A stretch of 64,000 nucleotides of DNA from JBCCGI01 sp039029355. GTDB lineage: Bacteria; Planctomycetota; UBA1135; GCA-002686595. The notes beneath the pieces were generated by a model. That model saw nothing but the letters and a program-made list of their open reading frames with translations, ran no database searches and was not told the origin of the DNA. The position numbers were made by a program, and so were the translations under genes. The DNA lies in contig JBCCGI010000042.1 in NCBI GenBank assembly GCA_039029355.1, positions 1 to 64,000 on the forward strand. Reading direction: 5' to 3'. Each line of letters starts with the position of its first letter. Position 1 is the stretch's first letter. Below are positions 51,370-60,577 of this stretch, in pieces.

Positions 51370-54168
51370 ATGAGCGGTCGGGAAGATGACTTCGACCGGA
51401 TCTCCGAGCTCGTCCTCCAGGGCTTGGAGCGCCTCGAGCGCGAAGGGCCAGCCGGTCTGGAACAGCTGCTGCGGGAGCATCCCGAGCGCGCGGAAGAGGT
51501 GCGTCGACGCCTCGCGCCGCTGCTCAACACCGGGCTCCTGCGGCCGCCGGGCGAGCCCGAAGTGCCCGCGCGCTTGGGCGAGTTCACGCTCCTCGACCCG
51601 TTGGGCGGCGGTGGGATGGGCTTGGTGTACCGCGCTCGGCAGGAGTCGCTCGGGCGCGAGGTGGCGCTCAAGCTGATCCGCCCCGACCAGCTCGCGTTCC
51701 CCGAGGCGCGCGCGCGCTTTCGGCGCGAGGTCGAGGTCATCGCGCGCCTGCAGCACCCGGGTATCGTGCCGGTCTACGCCTTCGGCGAGGAGAACGGCAC
51801 GCCGTTCTTCGCGATGGAGCGCGTCCATGGAGCCACGCTCGACGAGATCCTCCAGGAGCTCGAAGGCCGCGACTCCGGCGGGCTCTCGGGAAAGGACCTC
51901 GCCTGGGGGCTTCGGACCGCCCTGGACCGGCGCGGCGGCGGGGCGCTCGAGGTCACCGACGCCGCGCTGTTCCGCATGCCGTGGGACCGCGCCTGCGCGT
52001 CGATCGTGATCGACGTCGCGCGCGCGCTGGAGCACGCGCACGACAGCGGCGTTCTGCACCGCGACCTGAAGCCGTCCAACGTCATGCTGACCGTCGACGG
52101 CCGGGCGCTGCTCTTCGACTTCGGGCTCTCGAGCCCCGACTGGGTCGGGAAGCTGACGCGCTCGGGTTCGATTCTGGGCTCGCTGCCGTACATGGCCCCC
52201 GAGCAGGTGCGGGGCGCGGGGGCCGACCGGCGCAGCGACGTCTACGGCTTCGGCGCGACGCTCTACGAGCTCCTTAGCCTTCACCCGCCGTTCCGCGACG
52301 AGCGCGCCCTCGACCTGCGGTCGGCGATCCTGAACGGCGTCGCTCCCGCGATCCGTTCCGTCAACGCGAGCGTGTCGCGCGATCTCGAGCTCGTATGCGC
52401 CAAGGCGATGGACCGCGACGCGGAGCGCCGCTACGCCACCGCCGGTGCGCTCGCGGACGACCTCGAGCGCGCCCTCTCTCTGCGCCCGGTCGAGGCGCGT
52501 CCCGCCGGCGTGGCGCTGCGGACACGGCGCTGGTGGCAGCGCGATCCCGCTCGCGCGGTCGCCGTGCTGCTGGCCGTCGTGGTCGTCGTCGGCGGTCCGC
52601 TCGGCTTCGCCTTCGAGCGATGGCGCGCCGCGTCGCTCCTCGAGGCTGAGGTGACGCGCGCCGAGGACAACCTGCGCGAGGCGGTCGAGGCGCTCGTCGA
52701 CGTTGCGGGGCCGGTCGGACACACCGGGCTCGACGGCCTGCCGGGCGCGGAGCCGCTACGGCGCGAGATCCTCATCCAGGCGCGCGAGCGGCTGGAGCGG
52801 TTGCTGCCACAGCTGTCTGGCGACACCGATCGCAGACGCGACCACGCGCGGCTGTCCGCGCAGCTCGGCCGGGTCCTGCGCGAGCTCGGCGAGCTGGAGC
52901 CCGCGCGCGACGCGCTGCTCGAGTCGATCGCGCGGTTTGAGGCGTTGCGCGGCGGGCCGGACGATGCGCGGCTCGACTGGGATCTGGGCGCGGCGCGCTC
53001 CGAGCTCGCGGTGCTGCAGTGGCGGCTGTCCGAGCAGGCCGCCGGAGTCGAGAGCATGGAAGACGCCGTGCGACTCCTGCGGAGCGCCGCGGAGGCCCTG
53101 CCCGACGAGCGCGACCTCGCGCGCGACTTCGCGCTTGGGCTCGCCCAACTGGGCGACTTCTACGGCACGTACCGCGGGCCGGCCGCGGCGCGCGAGCCGC
53201 TGGCCGAGGCGCGGAGCCGCCTCACCGAGCTGGCCGCGGACGGGGCGTGGGGCCCGCGCTTCGACTTGGCCGAGGTCGAGGTCGAGATCGCGGGTCACAT
53301 GCTCGCCGGCGGCGACCCGGCCGAGGCGCGCGAGCTCGCGGCGCGCGCTCGCACCTTGCTCGAAGGGTTGATCGACGAGCGGCCGTCGCGCTGGGACGCG
53401 CGCGAGAGGCTGCTCGATCTGCTCTCCTCCTTCTCGCACCCGTTTTTCGGGCACTTGGACCTTCCGCAGTTGGAGGCCGACGCGCGACGCGCGCTCGAGC
53501 TGCAAGGGGACTTGGCGCGGATGTCTCCCCGCGACCCGGATCTGTGTCGCAAGCGCGCGCTCGTGCTCCAAAACCTCGCGGCGACGCTGTCGATGGACGC
53601 GCGCGGCGACGAGGCGCTTGCGACGCTCGAGGAGGCGGCGCTCGCCGCACGCGACTTCGCTGCGCGCGCGCCCGGCCTCGAAGCCGAGGCGCTGCTCGGG
53701 CGCATCCTCGGCAAGCGCGCGCTGGTGCTGCGCGACGCCGGAAGGCTGGACGACGCTCGCGAGGCCGATCGGGAAGCGCTCGCGCTCAAGGAGGCGGTGT
53801 TCCGAGCGGCGCCGGAGAACGCGCAGGCCGAGCTGACCTTCGGCACGCAGGCGATCCTGAGCTGCAAGCTGCGCGTGATGCTCGGCGAGACCGTGCCCAG
53901 GGATGAGCTGATGGCCATCGTCGAAGGCCCGCTCCACGGCCGGGTGCGCGGCTACTATCAGCTCGCCGTGATCGACTGCCTGGTGGCCGAGCGCCTGCGC
54001 CTCACCGGGGACGACGACGGTGCGGAACGGACGCTCGATCTCGCGCTCGCGGACTTCGGGCGCGCGCTCGAGGCGGGCTACGAGCTGGGAGACATGACCA
54101 CCGAGGAGGCCGATCTAGCGCTCCTGCGCGGTCACCCGGGTTGGAGCGACCTCGTCGCTTCCCAGTGA
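51370..54168 (+). CDS. Membrane-anchored Ser/Thr protein kinase with helical-repeat C-terminus
   Basis: A 932-residue kinase. Kinase domain about 70-370: PLGGGGMGLVYRA (78-89), VALKLI (K101), HRDLKPSN (230-237), DFG (250-252), GSLPYMAPEQ. An insertion of about 45 residues (160-205) sits before the catalytic loop. A transmembrane helix lies at about 396-416 (VAVLLAVVVVVGGPLGFAF). The C-terminal 510 residues are Ala/Leu/Arg/Glu-rich helical hairpins (LGRVLRELGELEPARDALLESIARFEAL, LEEAALAARDFAARAPG), TPR-like and predicted extracytoplasmic. The ATG at 51370 is chosen because upstream in-frame starts overlap the divergent sigma gene. Substrate recognition and the partner are inference. Confidence 0.9.
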   Translation: MSGREDDFDRISELVLQGLERLEREGPAGLEQLLREHPERAEEVRRRLAPLLNTGLLRPPGEPEVPARLGEFTLLDPLGGGGMGLVYRARQESLGREVALKLIRPDQLAFPEARARFRREVEVIARLQHPGIVPVYAFGEENGTPFFAMERVHGATLDEILQELEGRDSGGLSGKDLAWGLRTALDRRGGGALEVTDAALFRMPWDRACASIVIDVARALEHAHDSGVLHRDLKPSNVMLTVDGRALLFDFGLSSPDWVGKLTRSGSILGSLPYMAPEQVRGAGADRRSDVYGFGATLYELLSLHPPFRDERALDLRSAILNGVAPAIRSVNASVSRDLELVCAKAMDRDAERRYATAGALADDLERALSLRPVEARPAGVALRTRRWWQRDPARAVAVLLAVVVVVGGPLGFAFERWRAASLLEAEVTRAEDNLREAVEALVDVAGPVGHTGLDGLPGAEPLRREILIQARERLERLLPQLSGDTDRRRDHARLSAQLGRVLRELGELEPARDALLESIARFEALRGGPDDARLDWDLGAARSELAVLQWRLSEQAAGVESMEDAVRLLRSAAEALPDERDLARDFALGLAQLGDFYGTYRGPAAAREPLAEARSRLTELAADGAWGPRFDLAEVEVEIAGHMLAGGDPAEARELAARARTLLEGLIDERPSRWDARERLLDLLSSFSHPFFGHLDLPQLEADARRALELQGDLARMSPRDPDLCRKRALVLQNLAATLSMDARGDEALATLEEAALAARDFAARAPGLEAEALLGRILGKRALVLRDAGRLDDAREADREALALKEAVFRAAPENAQAELTFGTQAILSCKLRVMLGETVPRDELMAIVEGPLHGRVRGYYQLAVIDCLVAERLRLTGDDDGAERTLDLALADFGRALEAGYELGDMTTEEADLALLRGHPGWSDLVASQ

Positions 54169-54268
54169 ATCGAATTCGGCGAGACGGACGCGGCTGCGCG
54201 CGGATGAGCCCCATGGGGGGAGCAATGAGGCTCCCGTCTCATCCGTCCGAACCACGAGCCCTGTGCCG

Positions 54269-55678
54269 ATGTTCTATCCCCGCTTCGCCTCCGCCCTCTC
54301 TCTGGCGGCGACCTGTCTCGCCTCCGCCTCCTTGTGCTCCGCCCAGACCGGACCGTTCACCGACGGTGAGCTGCTGATCCGCGCCCCTGGCACGGTCGAC
54401 GGCCTGTACGCGATCTACCGCACCGAGCCGACGACCGGCGAGATGGCCGCGCTCTTCGGTGACATCCGCATCTCCTTCTCCGAAGGCGGCTGGATCACCT
54501 ACGACCGGTATCGCGGCGCGGTGCTCGCGTACTGCGCGCACGAATCGACCGGGCTTCTGGAGCCGCGGCTGTTCCAAATCGAGTCGGACGGCTCGTTCGC
54601 CGATCTCGGCTTCGAAGGCGACGATCTCAAGTCGATGGCGACGGTCGGCGATGGCCGCATCTACCTCCGCAAGGGCGACGTGCTGCACCTCCTGGGAGCT
54701 GACAACCAGCTCACGCCGGTGACCGACGTCGACGGCCAGCTCATCGATCTGCGGCTCGATCACCTGCTCTACGATCCGCCGAGCGACAGCCTGGTGTCGG
54801 TCTCACGGACCAACACCACGCCCTGCTCGGCTCACCAGGAGCTGACGACCCACCGCCTCCCGCTCGCCGCAGACGGCGTGAGCCTCGCGGGGCCGATCGA
54901 GTGCAACTCGGTCGACTTCGGCGTGACGAGCACGCCTTCGGGGATGGACCACCTCGCGGGCGGCACGATCGTGGTCAGCCTTGCGAACGTGTGGTTCCCG
55001 CCGTCTGCGGGACAGTTGTTCGAGTTGGATCCGGCCACGCTCGCGCTCACGGCCTGGGCCAAGCCGGACACCACCGACCTGGACGGGGCGGCGTGGGTGC
55101 CGTCGCTCGGCGGGGTCGTGCTCCTCGACGGGGGTGCCGACGTCCTGCGCCTGTACGTGGAGGGAGAGTCGGGCGAGGGGACGATCCTGCCGACCAGCCT
55201 CCCCGTGGGCGCTCCCGGCTCGGGGACCAGCAACTCGGACTGGCTGATCGACATCGACCTGCTCGGGCCGGGCTGCGGGGGGCTTGCCAAGTCGTTCGGC
55301 GTTGCGCTTGCGGGGACCGGGGGCGTGGCTCCCGCTCTTACCGCATCGGCATGCCCCGCGCTTGGAACGTCGCTGCCGCTGCGGATCGATGCCGGCGTTG
55401 GCGGAGGAGCCGCCTTTGTCGCGCTCGCGCTGGCTTCGACGGAGCTGCCGCTCTTCGGTGGAACGCTCTACGCTGCCCCACCCTGGATCGCCGTGCTGCC
55501 GGCGGCGCTGAGCGGGGGGGTGGGCCTGCCGGGAGCCGGAGCCGCCGAGCTGCTGGTGCCGATCCCGGCCGTGACGTCCCTGCTCGGCGTCGGCGTCTGG
55601 AGCCAGGCGGCGATCCTCGATAACGGAGCACCGTCGGGAACGTCGCTCAGCGCCGGACTCGAGCTACGCATCGGCTGA
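54269..55678 (+). CDS. Secreted beta-propeller-like protein with shared C-terminal module
   Basis: A 469-residue exported protein. The signal peptide (ALSLAATCLASASLCSAQ) precedes about 300 residues of beta-rich sequence with repeated strand-turn units (DGELLIRAPGTVDGLYAIYRT, GAVLAYCAHE, VGDGRIYLRKGDVLHLLGA, GGVVLLDGGADVLRLYVEG) that suggest a propeller of unrecognised family. About 330-469 are the C-terminal module opening with LLGPGCGG and ending VWSQAAILDNGAPSG. I use ATG 54269; a GTG two codons upstream is in frame. It follows the receptor kinase by 100 bases on the same strand and may be its downstream partner. Function unknown. Confidence 0.75.
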   Translation: MFYPRFASALSLAATCLASASLCSAQTGPFTDGELLIRAPGTVDGLYAIYRTEPTTGEMAALFGDIRISFSEGGWITYDRYRGAVLAYCAHESTGLLEPRLFQIESDGSFADLGFEGDDLKSMATVGDGRIYLRKGDVLHLLGADNQLTPVTDVDGQLIDLRLDHLLYDPPSDSLVSVSRTNTTPCSAHQELTTHRLPLAADGVSLAGPIECNSVDFGVTSTPSGMDHLAGGTIVVSLANVWFPPSAGQLFELDPATLALTAWAKPDTTDLDGAAWVPSLGGVVLLDGGADVLRLYVEGESGEGTILPTSLPVGAPGSGTSNSDWLIDIDLLGPGCGGLAKSFGVALAGTGGVAPALTASACPALGTSLPLRIDAGVGGGAAFVALALASTELPLFGGTLYAAPPWIAVLPAALSGGVGLPGAGAAELLVPIPAVTSLLGVGVWSQAAILDNGAPSGTSLSAGLELRIG

Positions 55679-55683
55679 AGTCG

Positions 55684-55791
55684 CGGCCGGTCGTTTGGCA
55701 GGTCGAGGGCGAAGACCGCGAAGGAGTAGAGCGGATGCGCGAGTCCGAGCACGGCTTCGACGAGGCACACTTCGGTGTTCGGCCGCCAACG
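55684..55791 (-). pseudogene. Relic of a GT2 glycosyltransferase N-terminus
   Basis: On the minus strand this segment reads EAVLGLAHPLYSFAVFALDL, matching the second membrane helix of the intact glycosyltransferase at 46165-47700 (GAVLGLALPLYHLAVFALVL); by hand count 17 of 25 aligned residues agree, and the DNA is also similar (gcgaagaccgcga then tagagcgg). Flanking sequence does not match and no gene remains. Like the intact gene it lies upstream of and divergent from an FG-GAP gene, so it probably records a segmental duplication. The rest of the 313-base gap (55792-55991) holds no other feature. Confidence 0.7.
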
Positions 55792-55991
55792 ATTTGCGCA
55801 CGGCCTACCCGACAAGAAAAGCGAGGGGCGCGAACGAAAGCGACGACAAAACCGCGGGCGTGTTTCGCGCGACGCGCCGCGTCGACGATTCGTGCGGTTC
55901 GGCAATCCGCGTCGCGTTCGGTGCCGTACCCGCGGGCGGCCGCCCGACGGGCGGCGTTGCACCGTTCCCCTATCTCCCGGAGCTTCGCCCG

Positions 55992-58862
55992 ATGCAGAAC
56001 TCAGCCCTTCGTCTCGGCTCGCTCGTGCTCCTCGCCCTTCCCGCCTTCGGCCAGTCGCAGCTCCTCGCCAGCGAGTCGACGAACGAAGGAGCTCTGCACG
56101 GCTCCGCGCTCGCGTTCGGCGACTACCGCGATCCGATCACGCTGGAGACGCGCGAAGTGCTCTACGTCGGCGAGCCCTACGAAGCCGCGGCGGGTTTGGC
56201 CGGGAACGTCGTCGCGGTCGACGCCGTCGCGAACGGCGATCTACCCGACGCGTTCACGATCGTCGACTCCGTCACGGGCACCACGGCCGGCGAGCGCTTC
56301 GGCGCGGCCCTGAGCACCAGCGGCGATCTCGACGACGACGGCGTGCGCGACCTCTTGGTCGGCGCGCCGGAGAGCGGCCACGTGCACGCCTACTCGGGCG
56401 TTGGCCTGACCGAGTTCCCGTGGTCGCCGATCGTCGAGGGGGTCGGCCGCTTCGGCGCGGCGGTTGCGATTATCGACGACGTCGACGGCGACGGCCTCGA
56501 CGACATCGCGGTCGGGGCGCCGGATCTCAATGCGCTCTTCGCCGGCGTCGTCGGCGGCGTGCTGATCTACCGCTCGTCGGACGGCGGACAGGAGGCGCTG
56601 GTCACGGCTCCCGATCTGCAAGCGGGCGCGAGCTTTGGCGCGGCGCTCGCGCGCGTGGGCGACCTCGATTTCGACGCCCGGGGCGAGCTGTTGATCGGTT
56701 CCCCGGACTGGGACGCGCCCGGGCTGGTCGACGCGGGGCGTGCGCTCGTGTACGGGCCGTTCGCGGAGGTCTACCTGTCGGCGCTCGAGCTCCAGGGCGA
56801 GGAGGCCGGCGAGGAGCTCGGCTACAGCGTCGCCGCCGGCGCGGTCGACGCCGACGAGCTCGACGACCTGATCGTGGGCGTGCCGAACCATGACTTCACG
56901 TTCCTGCAGTCGCTGGGGCGCGTCGCGGTGGTCTCCGGCGCGACCGGCGCGCTGGTGTACAACTTCATCGGCGTGGAGCAGGGTCGGCTGGGCGAGGCCG
57001 TGGCGTACGGCGGCGATCTCAACCGCGACGGCCGCGGCGACGTGCTCGGCGGAGCTCCGTTCTCCGACAACGCCAGCGGCCGCGTCTTCGGATGGTCGGG
57101 GTTGGACGGGGCCGAGCTGTTCTCGACGGTCGGTCGCTTCTCTGTCGGTCGCCTGGGTTCCGCACTCGCGGGCGGCGCGCGCGGGGAGGGGGCCGGTAAC
57201 GGCGATCTCTACGCCGACTGGGCCGCGGGCGCGCCGCTCGCGGACCCGGTGCTTCCCTTCATGACCGCGAACGACGGGGGAGCGGCGTTCGTCTTCTCCG
57301 GGCGGCGTGAGATACGCGTTCCCGGCACGCCTTCCGCCGGCACGGCGGTGGGGGTGATCGAGGACGCTACCGGCGACGGCGCCGACGACTTCGTCTTCTC
57401 CGCCAACTCGTTCGAGGGCGGGCGCCTGGTCGATGGTGAGACCGGCTTCGAGCAGGTCGAGGCGCTGCTCTTCGCCCCCGTGCTCGACAGCGCTGGAGAC
57501 GTCGATGGCGACGGCCGCGGCGACCTCCTGGCCGGCTCTCCTGCGGCGGACCAGGCCTACCTCATGACCCGGACGTCGGGATCGATCTTCCTGCTCGAGA
57601 CGGATTACCCAGGTCCCGGCAGCTCCTCGTTCGGGCAGAGCGTGGCGGGGATCGGCGACGTCGACCTCGACGGGATTCCCGACGCGGCCGTCGGCGCGCC
57701 CGACCTGCCCGGGCTCTTCGGATCGCCGTCCTACGGGGCGGTCTACGTGTTCAGCAACTCGGAGGGAGCGCCGCAGCTCTTCGCCGCGATCGGAGAGAAC
57801 GAGGACGAGCGCTTCGGCTATTCGGTCGCCGGCCTCGGTGACGCGAACCTCGACGGCGTGCCCGACGTGGTCGTCGGCGGTCCGGACGCCGAGTCCTTCG
57901 GCAACCAGGCCGGCCGCGCCGCGGTGCTGAGCGGTGCGGATGGCACGCAGCTCCTCGAGGTGTTCGGTTCGGGGCTCACCGGCAGCTCGCACGCGGGCTG
58001 GTCGGTCGACGGCGTCGGCGACGTCAACCTCGACGGCTACCCGGACTTTGCGGTCGGCGAACCCGACTACTCGGTGTTCGGAGGCTCGGCACTGGTCGGT
58101 CGCGTGCGCGTCGTGTCGACGGCCGACGGTTCGACCCTCGCGACGCTGGTCGGCACGCAGGCGGGGGAGCGTCTCGGCTACACGGTGGCCGGGCCCGGCG
58201 ACATCGACCGCGACGGCCTGCCCGACTTCGCCGCCGGAGCGCCGTTCTGGGACGACCCCACGCTGGGCGCCGATACGGGGCGGGTGCTGCTGGCCCGCGG
58301 CGTGGACGGGCTGCGGCTCGACGACGGGCAGCTTAGCGGCACGGCGGGGAGCGAGTACGGCTCGACGCTCAGCGGCCGCTTCGAGCCCGACGCGACCGGC
58401 GTGGCGCGGCTCGCCGTCGGCGCGCCGAAGCACTCCGGACCCAAACAGGACGGCCTGGTGGATCTCCTCAGGCTCCCGCTCGAGAGCGGCGAGCCGCTCG
58501 GTCCCTTGACCGGCTGCGGAGGCACGCCGCTCCTCTCGCTCGACGTGGTCGCGATCCCGGGCGAGTCGATGCGGCTCATCGTCGAGAACAACCCGAATAA
58601 CTTCGCCTACGTCTCGCTCAGCCCGCCCGCGCCGGCGTTCGTGCCCTACCCGCCCGACTGCACGATCGTGATCGACCTCGCGACGATCCTCGCGACGGTC
58701 GAGGTGTTGACGCTGACCGGGTCGGGCGAAGGCTCGCTGCTGTTGCCGAATCTGACCTCGCTGCTGGGCCTGGACCTCGCGGCCCAGGCCTTCGCCGTCG
58801 CTCCGGCCGGGATCGGGCTGAGCAACGGCGTGAGCGTCGAGGTCGGCTACGCGGCCGAGTAG
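55992..58862 (+). CDS. Secreted FG-GAP repeat protein
   Basis: A 956-residue exported protein with signal peptide (LGSLVLLALPAFGQ) and about twelve FG-GAP repeats: SGDLDDDGVRDLLVGAPESG, IDDVDGDGLDDIAVGAPD, IGDVDLDGIPDAAVGAPD, PGDIDRDGLPDFAAGAPFWDD, with RFGYSVAG and RLGYTVAG strand motifs. The last 125 residues follow the shared C-terminal pattern (LTGCGGTPLLS to LAAQAFAVAPAG). The start at 55992 is chosen as the first Met of the signal peptide; the upstream in-frame stretch is Arg-rich and holds the glycosyltransferase relic in the opposite strand. It is a likely paralogue of the protein at 47916-50744. It is convergent with the next gene (12-base gap). Confidence 0.88.
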   Translation: MQNSALRLGSLVLLALPAFGQSQLLASESTNEGALHGSALAFGDYRDPITLETREVLYVGEPYEAAAGLAGNVVAVDAVANGDLPDAFTIVDSVTGTTAGERFGAALSTSGDLDDDGVRDLLVGAPESGHVHAYSGVGLTEFPWSPIVEGVGRFGAAVAIIDDVDGDGLDDIAVGAPDLNALFAGVVGGVLIYRSSDGGQEALVTAPDLQAGASFGAALARVGDLDFDARGELLIGSPDWDAPGLVDAGRALVYGPFAEVYLSALELQGEEAGEELGYSVAAGAVDADELDDLIVGVPNHDFTFLQSLGRVAVVSGATGALVYNFIGVEQGRLGEAVAYGGDLNRDGRGDVLGGAPFSDNASGRVFGWSGLDGAELFSTVGRFSVGRLGSALAGGARGEGAGNGDLYADWAAGAPLADPVLPFMTANDGGAAFVFSGRREIRVPGTPSAGTAVGVIEDATGDGADDFVFSANSFEGGRLVDGETGFEQVEALLFAPVLDSAGDVDGDGRGDLLAGSPAADQAYLMTRTSGSIFLLETDYPGPGSSSFGQSVAGIGDVDLDGIPDAAVGAPDLPGLFGSPSYGAVYVFSNSEGAPQLFAAIGENEDERFGYSVAGLGDANLDGVPDVVVGGPDAESFGNQAGRAAVLSGADGTQLLEVFGSGLTGSSHAGWSVDGVGDVNLDGYPDFAVGEPDYSVFGGSALVGRVRVVSTADGSTLATLVGTQAGERLGYTVAGPGDIDRDGLPDFAAGAPFWDDPTLGADTGRVLLARGVDGLRLDDGQLSGTAGSEYGSTLSGRFEPDATGVARLAVGAPKHSGPKQDGLVDLLRLPLESGEPLGPLTGCGGTPLLSLDVVAIPGESMRLIVENNPNNFAYVSLSPPAPAFVPYPPDCTIVIDLATILATVEVLTLTGSGEGSLLLPNLTSLLGLDLAAQAFAVAPAGIGLSNGVSVEVGYAAE

Positions 58863-58874
58863 CGCGGACAAGCG

Positions 58875-60467
58875 TTAGCAGCCCAGCTCTTTCCGCATCC
58901 GTGCGGCGCGCTCGGTGACCTGCCGGAGCGACTGCTCCCAGCGCTCGAACGCGCGCGCACGACCTCGCTCTGCACCCTCGTCGAAGAGCGCGGTCACGCG
59001 GGCGAGCGGCAGCTCCTCGAGGCGCCCCTCGAGGATGTCGCGCGCGATCGGCTCCCAGGCCTCGAGCACGCCCTGGATCAGCTCCGCTTCGAGCAGCTCC
59101 CAGGTGGGATGCCCGAGCTGCGGCCACGGCCACGGCTCGGGGATCTCGAACTCGAAGAGCTCTGGCGGATACCAGAGCTTGATCCACTCGGTGCGCAGGC
59201 ACTCGCTGGCGGTTCGACCCAGGACGTCGGTGGCCGAATCGTACAGCCGCAGCAGATTCGAATCGTAGATGCTCTCGACCAGGTCGGGCGTGAAGAGCGT
59301 GAGCCAGCTCAGGGCGCAGTGCATCGTCTTGCGCTGCTGCTCCGTCGCCAGCCAGACGGCGACGTTGCGCACGAACGTCTGGAAGCGCGCGTAGTTGGTC
59401 GACGTCGCGGAGGCGGCCTCCATCCCGAGCAGGTTGATGGTCATCCAGTGGTGCCAGGTCGAGTCGACCACGATGCGGCCGACCGGCGTGCTCGCGCCTT
59501 GCCCGTCGTACACCCCGAGCGCTCCGAAGCGCTGGGCGCTGACGCCGCCCTTGGTCCGGTTCGTCGAACCGGTCCACGTCCGGACCCACGCGATGGTCTC
59601 CGGCATGATCTGGTTGAAGGGAGAGGACGGGAAGTCGCCCGGGTCGGCGGCGTCGTTGGCGACGACCTCGTGATCCTCGAAGACCGCTCCCTCGTGCGGG
59701 TGATCGGGGAAGACGTCCAGCACGCCGTGTACGGGATCGCAGAGGATGGGATGCGGCGCCACCCGCCGCTTCAGCTTCAGCGCGATCCCGGCCAGGGGAT
59801 AGCGGCGCCAGTCGAGCGGCTGCAGAACGTTGTCCTCCTGCACGTTGAAGGGCATGTAGTCGGCCCCGCTCTCCTGCCCCGGCGTCGCCGGGCGGTTCGT
59901 GTCGTGCCGGTCGAGACCTTCCATCGGTGGCACCGACTGCGCTTCGGTCCAGCGGCGCATGTGGCGCACCCGCGGGATGTCCTTGCACAGGGCGGCGCCC
60001 AGGGTGCCGTGATCACCCATGGCGAGTATCCCGCCGCCCGCATCCATCCAGACTCGCAGCGCTTGCTGCTCGTCCGAGGAGAGCCCGGGGGAGTTCTCCC
60101 CCCGGATCCCGAAGATCCAGATCTGCCCGTACTTGTCGATCGTCCGGCTGCCGTTCGACTCGGTGCGGTCGAAGCGGAACGACGCGTAGTCGAGCGAGTG
60201 GGGCGGGTGTGTGGCTCGCTCCACCACGTCCTCGTCCCCGGCGACCGTGGCTCCGCGGATGGCCAGATCCACGTCGAAGTTGACGTAGCTCAGCGCATCC
60301 TCGCGCAGCGTTTGGACGATGTAGCCCATGCCGAAGTCCTTGTTGAAGCCGATCGAGCCATCGACGACGAGCAGGATCCGGACGGTGGCGGGCGGGCAGA
60401 GGTACTTCTTGATGTTGACGACTAGGCCGAGGTCCTTGGCCCAGGCCGGTTTCAGCTCGTTGGACAC
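58875..60467 (-). CDS. Protein of unrecognised family with amidotransferase-like N-terminal half
   Basis: A 530-residue protein without signal peptide or membrane helices. Start GTG at 60467 with GGAG 9 bases upstream. Residues about 25-150 look like an alpha/beta fold: ATVRILLVVDGSIGFNKDFGMGYIVQTL, then QIWIFGI, LSSDEQQALRVWMDAGGGILAMGDHGTLGAALC, reminiscent of ThuA-like or class I amidotransferase-like proteins that lack the catalytic triad. The middle has several His/Asp-rich stretches (MEGLDRHDTNRP, HEVVAND, DSTWHHWMTINLLG). The last 150 residues are helical and charged. I cannot assign a function. The neighbour upstream is an FMN reductase separated by 110 bases and a strong hairpin. Confidence 0.75.
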   Translation of the reverse strand: MSNELKPAWAKDLGLVVNIKKYLCPPATVRILLVVDGSIGFNKDFGMGYIVQTLREDALSYVNFDVDLAIRGATVAGDEDVVERATHPPHSLDYASFRFDRTESNGSRTIDKYGQIWIFGIRGENSPGLSSDEQQALRVWMDAGGGILAMGDHGTLGAALCKDIPRVRHMRRWTEAQSVPPMEGLDRHDTNRPATPGQESGADYMPFNVQEDNVLQPLDWRRYPLAGIALKLKRRVAPHPILCDPVHGVLDVFPDHPHEGAVFEDHEVVANDAADPGDFPSSPFNQIMPETIAWVRTWTGSTNRTKGGVSAQRFGALGVYDGQGASTPVGRIVVDSTWHHWMTINLLGMEAASATSTNYARFQTFVRNVAVWLATEQQRKTMHCALSWLTLFTPDLVESIYDSNLLRLYDSATDVLGRTASECLRTEWIKLWYPPELFEFEIPEPWPWPQLGHPTWELLEAELIQGVLEAWEPIARDILEGRLEELPLARVTALFDEGAERGRARAFERWEQSLRQVTERAARMRKELGC

Positions 60468-60487
60468 GGGATCTCCGGGTTAGGGAT

Positions 60488-60510
60488 GTGAGGAGAGCTG
60501 CTCTCCTCAC
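60488..60510 (-). terminator. Perfect hairpin between FMN reductase and 530-residue gene
   Basis: A 10-bp perfect stem (GTGAGGAGAG with CTCTCCTCAC, loop CTG/CAG) lies 21 bases before the GTG start of the downstream gene. There is no T-run. The arm holds a GGAGAG ribosome-site-like sequence, so it could also be a leader element rather than a terminator. Confidence 0.45.
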
Positions 60511-60577
60511 GGATCTCGCAAACCACGGCCGCGGCCGGCCAAGAACGAGCGGAATTCGCGCGGGGGCCGCGGAACGG

